Assembly: GCF_013376095.1 (NCBI RefSeq)
Contig: NZ_JAAMFN010000004.1
Span: forward strand, 1 to 64,000
Origin: Arthrobacter sp. SDTb3-6
GTDB lineage: Bacteria; Actinomycetota; Actinomycetes; Actinomycetales; Micrococcaceae
DNA length: 64,000 nucleotides
Direction: 5' to 3'
Positions within the stretch are counted from its first letter, which is position 1. Each line of letters opens with the position of its first letter. The notes below the pieces were generated by a model that did no database searches, was not told the origin of the DNA, and was given only the letters and a program-made list of their open reading frames with translations. Positions 45,945-55,800 of this stretch are shown one piece after another. The position numbers were made by a program, and so were the translations under genes.

Positions 45945-47612
45945 ATGGCGCGGAAAGTGGCCGAAAGCTGCCGAAATTGCGGGGCGGAGCTGGCACCCGG
46001 CTCGGCCTATTGCACGCTGTGTGGGGCGGCGGTGGCCAACCGGGCTGCCTCCCCGGCCGCGGATTCCGTCCCGCTGGGCCGCCCCTCGCAGGGCTCCCGC
46101 GCCGCAGTGCCGGGCGTCATCCCGGTCGGCATGCAGCCGGCCGGACCGCTCGTGGAACCCGTCCAGGTGGGCGGCAACGCGCAGTTCGCCGCCCCCTCCG
46201 AGCCGGCCGCGGGCGGCGCGGGCCGCCGCCTGGCGGCGAAGGTCATCGATGCCCTCCTTCCCGCCATCCTGTTGGGCACTGCCCTGGTCGTGGGGACCGC
46301 CCTGCTGTCCGTCAGGGAATCCGGCGGCTACCGGACCATCGACTTTTCGTGGCTGGCCATCCTGACCGGCACCGCCGCGGTGCTCTCGCTGGTGTACGGG
46401 CTGTGGCTGTGGTTCTGGGAGGCCGGGACGGGCAAGACCCCCGGCAACATCATGCTGGGACTGCGCACCACCGGCATGGACGGCCTGCCGGCGGGCGTGC
46501 TTGCCATCTTCCTGCGCAACCTGATCATAGCCGTGGGTTCGGTGGCGTTTTATGTGGGCACGGTGGTGGTGGTCATCTCCAACGCCTGGGACCGCAACGG
46601 CAAGCGGCAGGGCTGGCACGACAAGGTGGCCCACACCCTCGTCTTCAACGTCAGGACCGGCCGGAACCCCCTGGAGACCGGTGGCATCGCCGGGCGTGAA
46701 CCGTACGTGCCGGCGGGCATGCCCGGCATTGCGCCGGTGGGTTCGCCGCTGCCCGGCGTGCCTGCCCGGCCTGCCGCCCCGTCCTGGCCCGGCAGCCAGG
46801 CCTGGCCCGGCAGCCAGGCCCCCGCGCCGGCACAAACTCTGGTGCCGGGGAAGTCCGGGCCCACAGCACAGGACGGGCTGACCGGCCCGGGCGGACAGAC
46901 AGGCCCGGGCGGACAGACAGGCCCGGGCGGACAGACGGGTCCGACGGCGCCGCTCCCGGACCCCGGATTCGCCGGGCAGGCCCGGCAGGACGGCGCCCCG
47001 GCCCGGGACAGTGCCCCGGCACGGGCCTTCGGCGCCGCACCCGCACCGGCCAGCCCCTTTGCCCCGCCCGCCGCCCCGGCCTCGGACGGGGCGGCCTTCG
47101 GCGCGCCGCCGGAAGGCTTCGCGGTGCCCGAATCCGGCCCCATCACGGGCGTGCCGTTTGCCAGGCCGGCCGGCAGCAACCCTGCCCGGGGCAACCCTGC
47201 CGGCGGTGCCTCAGCGGCCGCAGAGGAGACAGGGGAGCAGGGGAGCCTGGGCGAAACCCGGGTCCGCCCCGTCGCGTCCGGGCCCGCGCTGCGCCTGGAA
47301 TTTGACGACGGCAGCACCGAGGAGGTCCGGTCGGTGGCACTCATTGGCCGCAACCCCGCCGGATACGATGGGGAGATGATTGAACACCTTGTCCCGGTCC
47401 GGGACTCCAGCAGGTCCGTCTCCAAGACACACCTGCACGTCAGCGTCTCCGGCGAGGGCCTGTGGGTGACGGACCGGAATTCCACCAACGGCAGCGCCAT
47501 CACGGACGCCTCCGGGCGGAAATCCGTATTGCAGGGCGGCACGGCCGCACTGGCCGAAGTGGGCGCCACCGTCCACTTCGGCGACCGCTCCTTCCGGGTG
47601 GGCCGCGCGTGA
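45945..47612 (+). CDS. Zinc ribbon-RDD-FHA membrane protein
   Basis: A 555-residue protein in three parts. Residues 9-27 hold a zinc ribbon (CRNCGAELAPGSAYCTLCG); about 90-230 form an RDD domain with four hydrophobic segments (KTPGNIMLGLRTT, DKVAHTLV); about 230-455 are a Pro/Gly/Ala-rich linker with repeated GPGGQT units; and about 460-555 are an FHA domain (IGRNPAG, SVSKTHLHV, NSTNGS), with the phosphothreonine-binding Arg, Ser and Asn positions present. It could bring a phosphorylated partner to the membrane, probably phosphorylated by the downstream kinase. Confidence 0.88.
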   Translation: MARKVAESCRNCGAELAPGSAYCTLCGAAVANRAASPAADSVPLGRPSQGSRAAVPGVIPVGMQPAGPLVEPVQVGGNAQFAAPSEPAAGGAGRRLAAKVIDALLPAILLGTALVVGTALLSVRESGGYRTIDFSWLAILTGTAAVLSLVYGLWLWFWEAGTGKTPGNIMLGLRTTGMDGLPAGVLAIFLRNLIIAVGSVAFYVGTVVVVISNAWDRNGKRQGWHDKVAHTLVFNVRTGRNPLETGGIAGREPYVPAGMPGIAPVGSPLPGVPARPAAPSWPGSQAWPGSQAPAPAQTLVPGKSGPTAQDGLTGPGGQTGPGGQTGPGGQTGPTAPLPDPGFAGQARQDGAPARDSAPARAFGAAPAPASPFAPPAAPASDGAAFGAPPEGFAVPESGPITGVPFARPAGSNPARGNPAGGASAAAEETGEQGSLGETRVRPVASGPALRLEFDDGSTEEVRSVALIGRNPAGYDGEMIEHLVPVRDSSRSVSKTHLHVSVSGEGLWVTDRNSTNGSAITDASGRKSVLQGGTAALAEVGATVHFGDRSFRVGRA

Positions 47613-48511
47613 GCATGGCGGCCGGGGCGCCGGACGGACAGCCGGAGGAGGCGCCGGACATCCGGCACGGCGTCACCCTCAGCTTTGGCTTCGGCAGCGA
47701 CCGGGGGCTGCGGCGCGAACTGAACGAGGACGCATTCCTCGCCGCGGACCCCATCTTCGCGGTGGCCGACGGCATGGGCGGGCACGAGGCCGGCGAGGTG
47801 GCCAGCCGTGAATGCATCAGCGTGCTCAGCCAGCAGGCGGTCCTGGCGGCGGGCTCCCGCAGCGCCACGGCCGTGGACCTGCAGCAGGCGCTGCGCCAGG
47901 CCGACGCGAGGATCCGCGAGATTTCCCACGCCCGCGCAGGCACCACTGTCACGGGGGTGGCCGTCGTGGAGGAACGCGGCGTGCCCTACTGGCTCGTGTT
48001 CAACGTCGGGGATTCGCGCACCTACCGGCTGAGCCAGGGCAGCTTCGGCCAGGTCAGTGTTGACCACTCCGAGGTCCAGGAACTGGTCGACGGCGGATTC
48101 ATCACCCCTGCCGAGGCACTGGTCCACCCGCGGCGCCACGTGGTGACCCGCGCGCTGGGCACCGGCACGGATACCGAGGCCGACTACTGGCTGATCCCGG
48201 TCGAGGACGGGGACCGGATCCTGGTCTGCTCCGACGGCCTCACCGGCGAGGTCAGCGACGAAGGCATCCACCGGGCCCTGAGCACGCTGGAACACCCGCA
48301 GGATGTGGTGGATTCGCTCATCCAGGCCGCGCTGCGCTCCGGTGGCCGGGACAACGTCACGGTGGTGGTGGTCGACGCCGCCCGCGTGGACGGGACCGGC
48401 CCGGAAACCCTGACCCAGCCGTCGGCGCCGGCCGAGGAAGACACCCTGCCGCGCCTGCCGGAGGAAGCACCCGGGGCGAATTCCGTCCCGCCTGAGGAGA
48501 ACCATGCCTGA
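47609..48511 (+). CDS. PP2C-family Ser/Thr phosphatase
   Basis: A 300-residue metal-dependent phosphatase expected to reverse the kinase encoded 1.8 kb downstream. Motifs in order are NEDAF, VADGMGGHEAGEVAS, FNVGDSRTYRL, VCSDGLTGEV and GGRDNVTVVVVD, so the metal-binding aspartates are all present. No membrane helix, so cytoplasmic. The GTG start at 47609 overlaps the preceding stop by GTGA; the ATG two codons later is an alternative. Its end overlaps the next gene by 8 nt. Confidence 0.93.
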   Translation: MSMAAGAPDGQPEEAPDIRHGVTLSFGFGSDRGLRRELNEDAFLAADPIFAVADGMGGHEAGEVASRECISVLSQQAVLAAGSRSATAVDLQQALRQADARIREISHARAGTTVTGVAVVEERGVPYWLVFNVGDSRTYRLSQGSFGQVSVDHSEVQELVDGGFITPAEALVHPRRHVVTRALGTGTDTEADYWLIPVEDGDRILVCSDGLTGEVSDEGIHRALSTLEHPQDVVDSLIQAALRSGGRDNVTVVVVDAARVDGTGPETLTQPSAPAEEDTLPRLPEEAPGANSVPPEENHA

Positions 48512-50291
48512 GACCACCTACCGCCCCGGCCCCTGGCTTGGCATTGTGCGCTCCGGCGCCGTCATCGTCCTGGAGGCCGGAACCGGCCCCGGCACCGTCG
48601 CCGCCCTGTGGGAGAGCCTGGGCCGCGACACGCCCACCATCGACGGCGTGCTCAACGCCGTGACGTCCGGCTTCGGCACGGACCTCACCGGCATGCCGGC
48701 GTTTGGGATCCTGGTCGCCGGAGACCGCCTGCACGCCATCCTGCGCGGCGGGATGACCCTGTCCGTGCAGGGCGGGGGGACCGTGGAGACCGTATCCGGC
48801 CGCGACGTCACCACCTGGAGCGAACGGTCGCTGGCGCTGCCGGAGTCCATGGTCCTGACGCTCGACGCCGTCCTGCCGGAGCCGGGTGCCACGCCCGGAC
48901 TGCCCGTGGGCGAGGCCGTGGTCCTGCTTTCGGAGCTGCGCCGCGGTATGCCCGCCGCTGATGTGCCCAGCCTTGCCGCCGGCACGGGGCAGGCGGCTGC
49001 CGCCCCGGCGCCCGCGCACGCGGCGGAGGGACCAGCCATGGAGGGCCTGGCTGCGCCTGCCTCCCCTGCACCAGGCAGCGGATCCGGAGCGGCGCACGGC
49101 ACTGCCAGGGACGGCGGCGGCGAGGATGTGTACGCCGGCTTTGCCTTGGCCGCCGATGCCGAGTGGAACGCCGAGCTGGACGAGCCCTCCCGCTCCGAGC
49201 AGGACGCCCACCACCCCGAGGCATCGGCTGCTGCCAGCCCTGACGCCCCGCCACCTGAAAACCCGGCACCTGAAAACCCGGCAGCCGTCGCCACGGACCA
49301 CGGCGACGTTGAGGAAGACCTGGGCCGGACCATCTTCCCCGGCCTGGGCCACGAGGATTCAGCGGCCGACGAACCCGCCGGCGATGCGGGCGGACCCGGC
49401 GCTGAAGCGGCCGACGTCAGCAACACCACGAACTACGACCACCTCTTCGGTGCCACCGAACTGCGCTCGGTGGAGGACGCCGCCGTGCGCCTGGACGAGG
49501 ACGGCCGGGAGGTCCACGACGCGGCGCCGGGGCCCGCCCCTGCCGTCATTCCACCGCAGCCGCAGCTGCCGCCGTCGTCCGGACAGCCGCCGGCAGGGGA
49601 GGCTCCCGCCGCGGCGCCGACACCCGCGTGGCAGCCGCCGTCGGGCCTGCTGATTGATTCGGTGCCGTGGGGCAACAGCCGCGCCGGGGGATCCCCCGCC
49701 GGGGCGCCGGCTGCCCCGGGGAATGTTGTGGACACGGACCACGACGGCCACACGGTCATGCGCAGCGAGGTGGCCGGAAACGATGCGGCCGGCGGCCCGG
49801 CCACCACGCAGCTGGAATCGCGCCCGCCCACCGGGCCGATGGTGCTGGCGCGGCTGTGCCCGTCCGGGCACGCCAACCCGCCGAGCCGTTCACAGTGTTC
49901 GGAGTGCGGTGCGGCCATCAGCTCCGAGCCGCGCGAAGTGGGACGGCCGCGGCTGGGACGCATGCACATTTCCACCGGCGAGGTCCTGGACCTGGACCAT
50001 TCGCTGGTCGTTGGCCGGCAGCCGTCCGTCTCCCGGGTCATGGGCGGGGTGATGCCGCGGCTGGTCCAGGTGCACAGTTCCAGCGGCGACATCTCCCGCT
50101 CCCACGTGGAGGTGCGCCTGGACGGCTGGGACGTGCTGCTGGTCGACCTCAAGGCCACCAACGGCACCGTGCTGGTCCGTGAAGGGCAGGCCCCGCGCCG
50201 CCTGGGCCAGGGCGAACAGGCCATCCTGCTCAACGGCGACATTGCCGAGCTGGGCGACGGCGTCTCGCTGCTGTTCGAAGGTCTTTTGTGA
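48504..50291 (+). CDS. Zinc ribbon-FHA adaptor protein
   Basis: A 595-residue cytoplasmic protein. Residues 1-125 form an unrecognised globular beta-rich domain (IVRSGAVIVLEAGTG). A long acidic Ala/Pro linker (about 150-445) follows, then a zinc ribbon (LCPSGH...CSECG) at about 452-474, and a C-terminal FHA domain (VVGRQP, DISRSHVEVR, KATNGT). It overlaps the kinase gene by GTGA. The order phosphatase-FHA-kinase suggests it reads the kinase's phosphothreonine output. The N-terminal domain's job is unknown. Confidence 0.85.
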   Translation: MPETTYRPGPWLGIVRSGAVIVLEAGTGPGTVAALWESLGRDTPTIDGVLNAVTSGFGTDLTGMPAFGILVAGDRLHAILRGGMTLSVQGGGTVETVSGRDVTTWSERSLALPESMVLTLDAVLPEPGATPGLPVGEAVVLLSELRRGMPAADVPSLAAGTGQAAAAPAPAHAAEGPAMEGLAAPASPAPGSGSGAAHGTARDGGGEDVYAGFALAADAEWNAELDEPSRSEQDAHHPEASAAASPDAPPPENPAPENPAAVATDHGDVEEDLGRTIFPGLGHEDSAADEPAGDAGGPGAEAADVSNTTNYDHLFGATELRSVEDAAVRLDEDGREVHDAAPGPAPAVIPPQPQLPPSSGQPPAGEAPAAAPTPAWQPPSGLLIDSVPWGNSRAGGSPAGAPAAPGNVVDTDHDGHTVMRSEVAGNDAAGGPATTQLESRPPTGPMVLARLCPSGHANPPSRSQCSECGAAISSEPREVGRPRLGRMHISTGEVLDLDHSLVVGRQPSVSRVMGGVMPRLVQVHSSSGDISRSHVEVRLDGWDVLLVDLKATNGTVLVREGQAPRRLGQGEQAILLNGDIAELGDGVSLLFEGLL

Positions 50292-52114
50292 GCAGCAAAC
50301 GCCCGCCGGCACCCCCTCCGCCCATCCCCGGATTCAGGTTCCTTTCGGTCCTGGGGTCCGGCGGCTTCTCCGACGTCTACCTCTATGAACAGGACCGGCC
50401 GCGCCGCAAGGTGGCCGTCAAGGTGCTCGTTGCCGACCTGAAGACGGACGGCGCCCGCCGCCGCTTCGAGTCCGAGGCGAACCTGATGGCGCAGCTGTCC
50501 ACGCACCCCTACATCGTCACCATCTACGAGGCCGAGATCACCGACGCCGGGCATTCGTACCTGGCCATGGAATACTGCTCCCGGCCCAGCCTGGACGTGC
50601 GCTACCGGCGTGCACGCTTCAGCGTTGACGAGGCACTCCGAGTGGGCATCCAGGTGGCCTCCGCCGTGGAAACGGCACACCGGGCCGGCATTGCCCACCG
50701 GGACATCAAGCCGGCGAACATCCTGGTGACCGACTACAACCGGCCAGCGCTGACGGACTTCGGCATCTCCGGCACCATGGATGCGGCCCAGGATGACGAC
50801 GCCGGCATGTCGATTCCCTGGTCACCGCCGGAATCCTTCGCCGCCGGTGCCACGGACGGGGTCAAGGTGGACATCTGGGCGCTCGGCGCCACGCTGTACA
50901 CGCTGCTGGCGGGACATTCCCCGTTTGTCATCCCGGGCGGCGACAATTCCCAGCGCGAGCTCATCTCACGCATCAACTCCGGCCCGCTGCCGCGCCTGGG
51001 CCGCGCCGATGTTCCCGAGGCACTGGACCTGGTGCTGGCCACCGCCATGTCCAAGTCGCCGTCCTCCCGCTACGCCTCCGCCAAGGCCCTGGCCCGCGCC
51101 CTGATGCGGATCCAGGCGGACCTGAACCTCTCCATCACCCCCTTCGAGGTCCAGGAAGAAGCCCCCCAGGAGGAGTCCGACCCCGATGAAGGGTTCGAGG
51201 CCACCCGGGTGCGCAGCGTGGTGTCCATCGACCCGGACTCGCACCCGTCCGGCCCCACCTTTCCGTCCGCATTCCGCCCCGGCACGCCGGGGGCCGGCCC
51301 GTTTACGCAGCACCCGCAAATCCACAGCGTCCCCGGCGTCACGGGCAGGACCCACGGCGCCACCACCGGATTGACGCAGAACGGAGCCACGGTGCCCGGC
51401 AGCGCCGGCACCGCGCCCGGCGCGGGTGGGCCCGCGGCGGGTACGCACGGGCCGGCCGGGGCGCCTGCCGGGCCGGACAACGGCGACACCGCTGCGGCGC
51501 CGACGTCGCCGGGCGTCCGGCCCTATTCGTCCATGGTCTCGCCCACCCAGTGGGCCGATCCGCTCCCGCGCACCGGCAGCCAGGCCGCCGAGGAGGCCCA
51601 TCTGGCCTCGACCGTGCACCGCAGCTCCGTGGCGCCGCAGGCACAGGGGCCGCAGGACGGGACCGGGCAGGAACCGGGGGGCCGGCGTCAGCCGTCCGCC
51701 GGGCGCCGGTGGCTGGGACTGGGGGCGGGCGCGGTCCTGGCGGCCGCCGTCGTGGTCGGTATCGTGGTTTACGCCAACTCCGGTTCCCCGGCCCCCGTCG
51801 ACCCCGGGGAGGGGCGGAACTCCACGCCCCCGCCGGCCCTCATTGTCGGGGCCGACGTCCCGCCGGTCACCAAGCTCAAGGCGGTGCCAAGCAACGGCGG
51901 GGCCGTGTGGACCTGGACCAACCCGGATCCCCAGCCCGGGGACATGTACGTGTGGGCCGCGGTCAGCGCCGTCAACTCCGGCACCTTCAAGCCGGTCGGG
52001 GAGGCCAGGGTGTTCGTCACCAAGAACTCGGCCAACGGCCAATCATGCATATCGGTGAAACTGGTCCGCAAGAACGGCAGCACTTCGCCGGAGACCAGGA
52101 AATGCTTCCCGTAG
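50288..52114 (+). CDS. Receptor-type Ser/Thr protein kinase with fibronectin-III-like outer domain
   Basis: A 608-residue PknB-like kinase. The P-loop GSGGFSDVY (24-32), VAVKVL lysine (about 44), catalytic loop AHRDIKPANI (about 137) and DFGIS (about 157) are intact; the APE box is SPPE. After the kinase (to about 280) comes a long Gly/Pro/Thr-rich juxtamembrane stretch, one TM (about 475-495), and about 110 outer residues that resemble one fibronectin-III strand set (VTKLKAVPSNGGAVWTWTNP) with a C...C pair. No PASTA repeats. The GTG start overlaps the FHA gene. It probably senses an envelope signal. Confidence 0.92.
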   Translation: MSSKRPPAPPPPIPGFRFLSVLGSGGFSDVYLYEQDRPRRKVAVKVLVADLKTDGARRRFESEANLMAQLSTHPYIVTIYEAEITDAGHSYLAMEYCSRPSLDVRYRRARFSVDEALRVGIQVASAVETAHRAGIAHRDIKPANILVTDYNRPALTDFGISGTMDAAQDDDAGMSIPWSPPESFAAGATDGVKVDIWALGATLYTLLAGHSPFVIPGGDNSQRELISRINSGPLPRLGRADVPEALDLVLATAMSKSPSSRYASAKALARALMRIQADLNLSITPFEVQEEAPQEESDPDEGFEATRVRSVVSIDPDSHPSGPTFPSAFRPGTPGAGPFTQHPQIHSVPGVTGRTHGATTGLTQNGATVPGSAGTAPGAGGPAAGTHGPAGAPAGPDNGDTAAAPTSPGVRPYSSMVSPTQWADPLPRTGSQAAEEAHLASTVHRSSVAPQAQGPQDGTGQEPGGRRQPSAGRRWLGLGAGAVLAAAVVVGIVVYANSGSPAPVDPGEGRNSTPPPALIVGADVPPVTKLKAVPSNGGAVWTWTNPDPQPGDMYVWAAVSAVNSGTFKPVGEARVFVTKNSANGQSCISVKLVRKNGSTSPETRKCFP

Positions 52115-52169
52115 GGAAGTGCGCAACACGACTGTGAGCCAGGGACCGCACGAAAGGAATGAACGCACC

Positions 52170-52874
52170 ATGGGGGAATTGGCCATCGATTTTTGTGGCG
52201 AGTGGTACGAGCCGTCGCCGGACGCCGTCTTTAGCATCGGGCGCGAGGGGGACCTGGAAATTGACGACAACCCGTACCTGCACCGCAAGTTCCTGGAAGT
52301 CAGCCGCTACGACGGCATCTGGTGGCTGACCAACGCCGGCACCATGCTCTCGGCCACCATTGCCGACGCCGCCGGCGGCATGCAGGCCTGGATGGCGCCG
52401 GGCTCCCGCATCCCGCTGGTGTTTGCGCACACGAACGTCATTTTCACGGCAGGGCCCACCACCTATGAATTCTCGGTGCACCTGAAGTCGCCGTCATTCA
52501 TGGCGCAAAGCCGCGGGGAGGACTCCGCGGGGTCCACCACCATCGGCCCGGTGGTTTTCACCGACTCCCAAAAAGCCCTGATCGTGGCGCTGGCCGAGCC
52601 CATGCTGCGCCGCGACGGCACCGGCTTCAGCTCCATCCCGTCCTCCGCGGAAGCGGCAAGGCGGCTGGGCTGGGCCCTGACCCGGTTCAACCGCAAGCTG
52701 GACAACGTGTGCGACAAGCTGGACCGCGTGGGCGTGGTGGGACTGCGCGGCGGCGGCGGCAAGCTGGCCACCAACCGCCGCTCCCGGCTCGTTGAACACG
52801 CCGTCACCTCGCACCTGGTCACCCCGGACGATCTTCCGCTGCTGGACGCCATGCGCGGAAAGGACGATGAGTGA
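52170..52874 (+). CDS. FHA-like protein with C-terminal winged-helix-like domain
   Basis: A 234-residue cytoplasmic protein. The N-terminal ~115 residues look like a diverged FHA fold (FSIGREGDLEIDDNPYLHRKFLEV), and the C-terminal half (TDSQKALIVALAEPMLRRD..., then LTRFNRKLDNVCDKLDRVGV) has the helix pattern of a winged helix that might bind DNA. The ATG at 52170 is preferred to an upstream ATG because AAAGGAA lies at the right distance. It overlaps the secretion motor gene by GTGA, so it belongs to the operon. It may be the phospho-dependent output of the kinase (inference). Confidence 0.75.
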   Translation: MGELAIDFCGEWYEPSPDAVFSIGREGDLEIDDNPYLHRKFLEVSRYDGIWWLTNAGTMLSATIADAAGGMQAWMAPGSRIPLVFAHTNVIFTAGPTTYEFSVHLKSPSFMAQSRGEDSAGSTTIGPVVFTDSQKALIVALAEPMLRRDGTGFSSIPSSAEAARRLGWALTRFNRKLDNVCDKLDRVGVVGLRGGGGKLATNRRSRLVEHAVTSHLVTPDDLPLLDAMRGKDDE

Positions 52875-55800
52875 AGATCCGGCTCACCCTCCGCCGGACG
52901 CCCCTGGCGGACAAGAACCTCTCCGTCACCGTGGACGGCCTGGCCACGGTGGGGGACATTGCCACCGAGCTCTACCTCTCGGACCCCTCCCGCAAGGGCG
53001 CGGAGGCGCCGCCCAAGCTCTCGCTCACCGTTGAGGAATCCGTGGTGGGCGGCGTCCGCGGGCGCACCCTGCCCCCGGAGTCGAACCTGCTCGAGTCCGG
53101 CCTGCGCCCCGGCGCCACCGTGTCCCTGACCCAGGTCAGCGACACCTTCCGGATGCCCGGGCATGACCGGGGCCCGGCCGCCGCGACCCTGCGCGTGCTG
53201 TCCGGTCCGGACCAGGGCAGGGAGTTCGCGCTGCCCCTGGGTACCAGCTACGTGGGCCGCGATTTCAACGCCGACGTCCGCCTCAGCGACCCCATGACGT
53301 CCAAGCGCCACGCCCGCATCACGGTGGCCGGGGCCGTGGAAATTGTGGACACCGGCTCCGCCAACGGCCTCATGATGGACGGGACCGCCATCTCCCGCGC
53401 CGTGCTGGGCTCCTCCGACGAGGTGACGCTGGGCGAGACCACCATCTCCGTGGTGGGACTGGGCCGGGGGGCCCAGTCCGGGCCCACCAGCCCGCTGGTG
53501 GAATTCAACCGTTCACCCCGCGTGGTGCCGCGTTTCAAAATTGAGGAGCAGAGCGTCCCGAGCGGGCCGCAGCGGCCCAAGCGGGAACGCTTCCCCATCG
53601 TGATGATGGTGGCCCCCGTCGTCATGGGCGCCGTCATGTTTGCGGTGACCAAAAGCCTGTTCAGCATCATGTTCATGGCCATGATGCCGCTGATGATGCT
53701 GGGCAGCTACATGGACCAAAAATCCCAGCTGAAGAAGGACCTGCAGGAAAGCATCGAGCACTTCCGGGCCGCCGTCACCGAGTTCCGGCGCCAGATGACG
53801 GCCCGCCAACAGGTGGAGCGGGCCGTCCGGCTCGCCGAAAGCCCGTCCGCCAGCGAGACGGTGGATGCCATCTACAAGCTCGGCCCGCTGCTGTGGACGC
53901 ACCGGCCCGAGCACCAGGCCTTCCTGTCGCTGCGCATGGGGGTGGGCCGGCAGCCGTCGCGCACGCCGGTCAGGACTTCGAATGAAAACAACACGCTGCC
54001 GGAATTCATGGCCGAGATCGATGACCTGAAAACCGAATTCAGCGAGATTGACGCCGTGCCCGTGGTGGCGCAGCTGCGCCTCAGCGGTGCCCTGGGCGTG
54101 GCCGGCCCGCGCGGCGTGGTGGACGACGTGGCACGCGCCCTGGTGCTGCAGGCCGTGGGCCTGCATTCGCCGGCCGAACTGGCCGTGGCCGCCATGACCT
54201 CCATGGAGTCCAAGGAACGCTGGGAATGGCTGCAGTGGCTGCCCCACACCGGCTCCGTGCATTCCCCGCTGGCCGCCGACCACCTCGCGGCCGGCACCGG
54301 CGCGGCCGGCGTCCTGCTGGCCGCCCTGGAAGACCTGATCGTCACGCGGGGGGCCAACCTGGCCGCCAACTCCGCCGCGCACCGCGGGGGACTGGACGCG
54401 GACAAGCGTGAGCTGCCGCCGCCGGCCGTCCCGGCACTGCTGGTCGTGGTCGAGGACGACGTCAAGGCGGACCGCGGCCGGCTGAACAGGCTGGCCGAGC
54501 ACGGTGCCGACGTCGGCGTCCACGTGCTCTGGGTCGCATCCTCCATCGAGGCACTCCCGGCGTCGTGCCGCGACTTCATGCACGTGGCGGAGACCGCCAC
54601 CACCGGGCAGGTCCGGCTGGGCGGGCTGAGCTACCCGGTCAGCTGCGAAAGCGTCGACGCGGATCTTGCGGGCACCCTGGCCCGCATGCTGGCACCCGTG
54701 GTGGACACCGCCAAGCCGGTCGACGACGACTCCGACCTGCCGCGCGCCGTCTCCTATGTGACCCTCGCCGGGCACGACCTCATCGAGGGGACCTCCGGTA
54801 TCGCCGACCGCTGGCTGGAAAACAACTCGGTGTCCTCCCGGGCCGTGAAGAACCGCAAGTTCCAGGGCTCCCTGCGTGCCCTGGTCGGGTCCAAGGGCGT
54901 GGAGCCAATGTACCTTGACCTGAAGACGGAAGGCCCGCACGCACTCGTGGGCGGCACCACCGGGGCCGGCAAGAGCGAGTTCCTGCAGGCCTGGGTGCTT
55001 GGCATGGCAGCCGCCTACAGCCCCGACCGGCTCACGTTCCTGTTCGTCGACTACAAGGGCGGTGCCGCCTTCGCCGATTGTGTGAAGCTGCCGCACACGG
55101 TGGGCCTGGTGACGGACCTGTCCCCGCACCTGGTGCGCCGTGCGCTGACGTCGCTGCGGGCCGAGCTGCACTACCGCGAGCACCTGCTCAACCGGAAGAA
55201 GGCCAAGGACCTGCTTGCCCTGGAGCGGGAAGCGGACCCGGAGGCGCCGCCGTCGCTGGTCATCGTGGTGGACGAGTTTGCCGCCCTGGCCAAGGAAGTG
55301 CCGGAATTCGTGGACGGCGTGGTGGACGTGGCCGCGCGCGGGCGCTCGCTGGGACTGCACCTGATCCTGGCCACCCAGCGGCCTTCGGGCGTCATCAAGG
55401 ACAACCTGCGCGCCAACACGAACATGCGCATCGCCCTGCGCATGGCCGACGTCGACGACTCCCAGGACATCCTGGGCGAGCCGACGGCCGCCTACTTCAG
55501 CCCCTCCATCCCGGGCCGCGGCGCAGCCAAGACCGGGCCCGGCCGCATCCAGGGGTTCCAGACCGGCTATGCCGGCGGCTGGACCACCAGGACCCCGCAG
55601 CGCCCGCGCATTGACATTGTGGAGATGGACTTTGGCTCCGGCGCGGCCTGGGAACAGGAAGCGGTGGCGGCACCCGTCGAGGAGTCCGCCGGGCCCAATG
55701 ACATCTCCCGCGTGGTCGCCAACGTCTCGCTGGCCGCCGTCGAACTCGGGGTCAGGCCGCCGCGCAAACCGTGGCTGGGCGAACTGCCGGACACCTACGA

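Noticed and set aside
42864-46835. Very long open frame on the minus strand across DUF58, TGase and RDD genes
   Set aside because: Its composition is His/Gln/Gly/Arg-rich without domain patterns, as expected for the antisense of GC-rich genes. The plus-strand genes have clear motifs.
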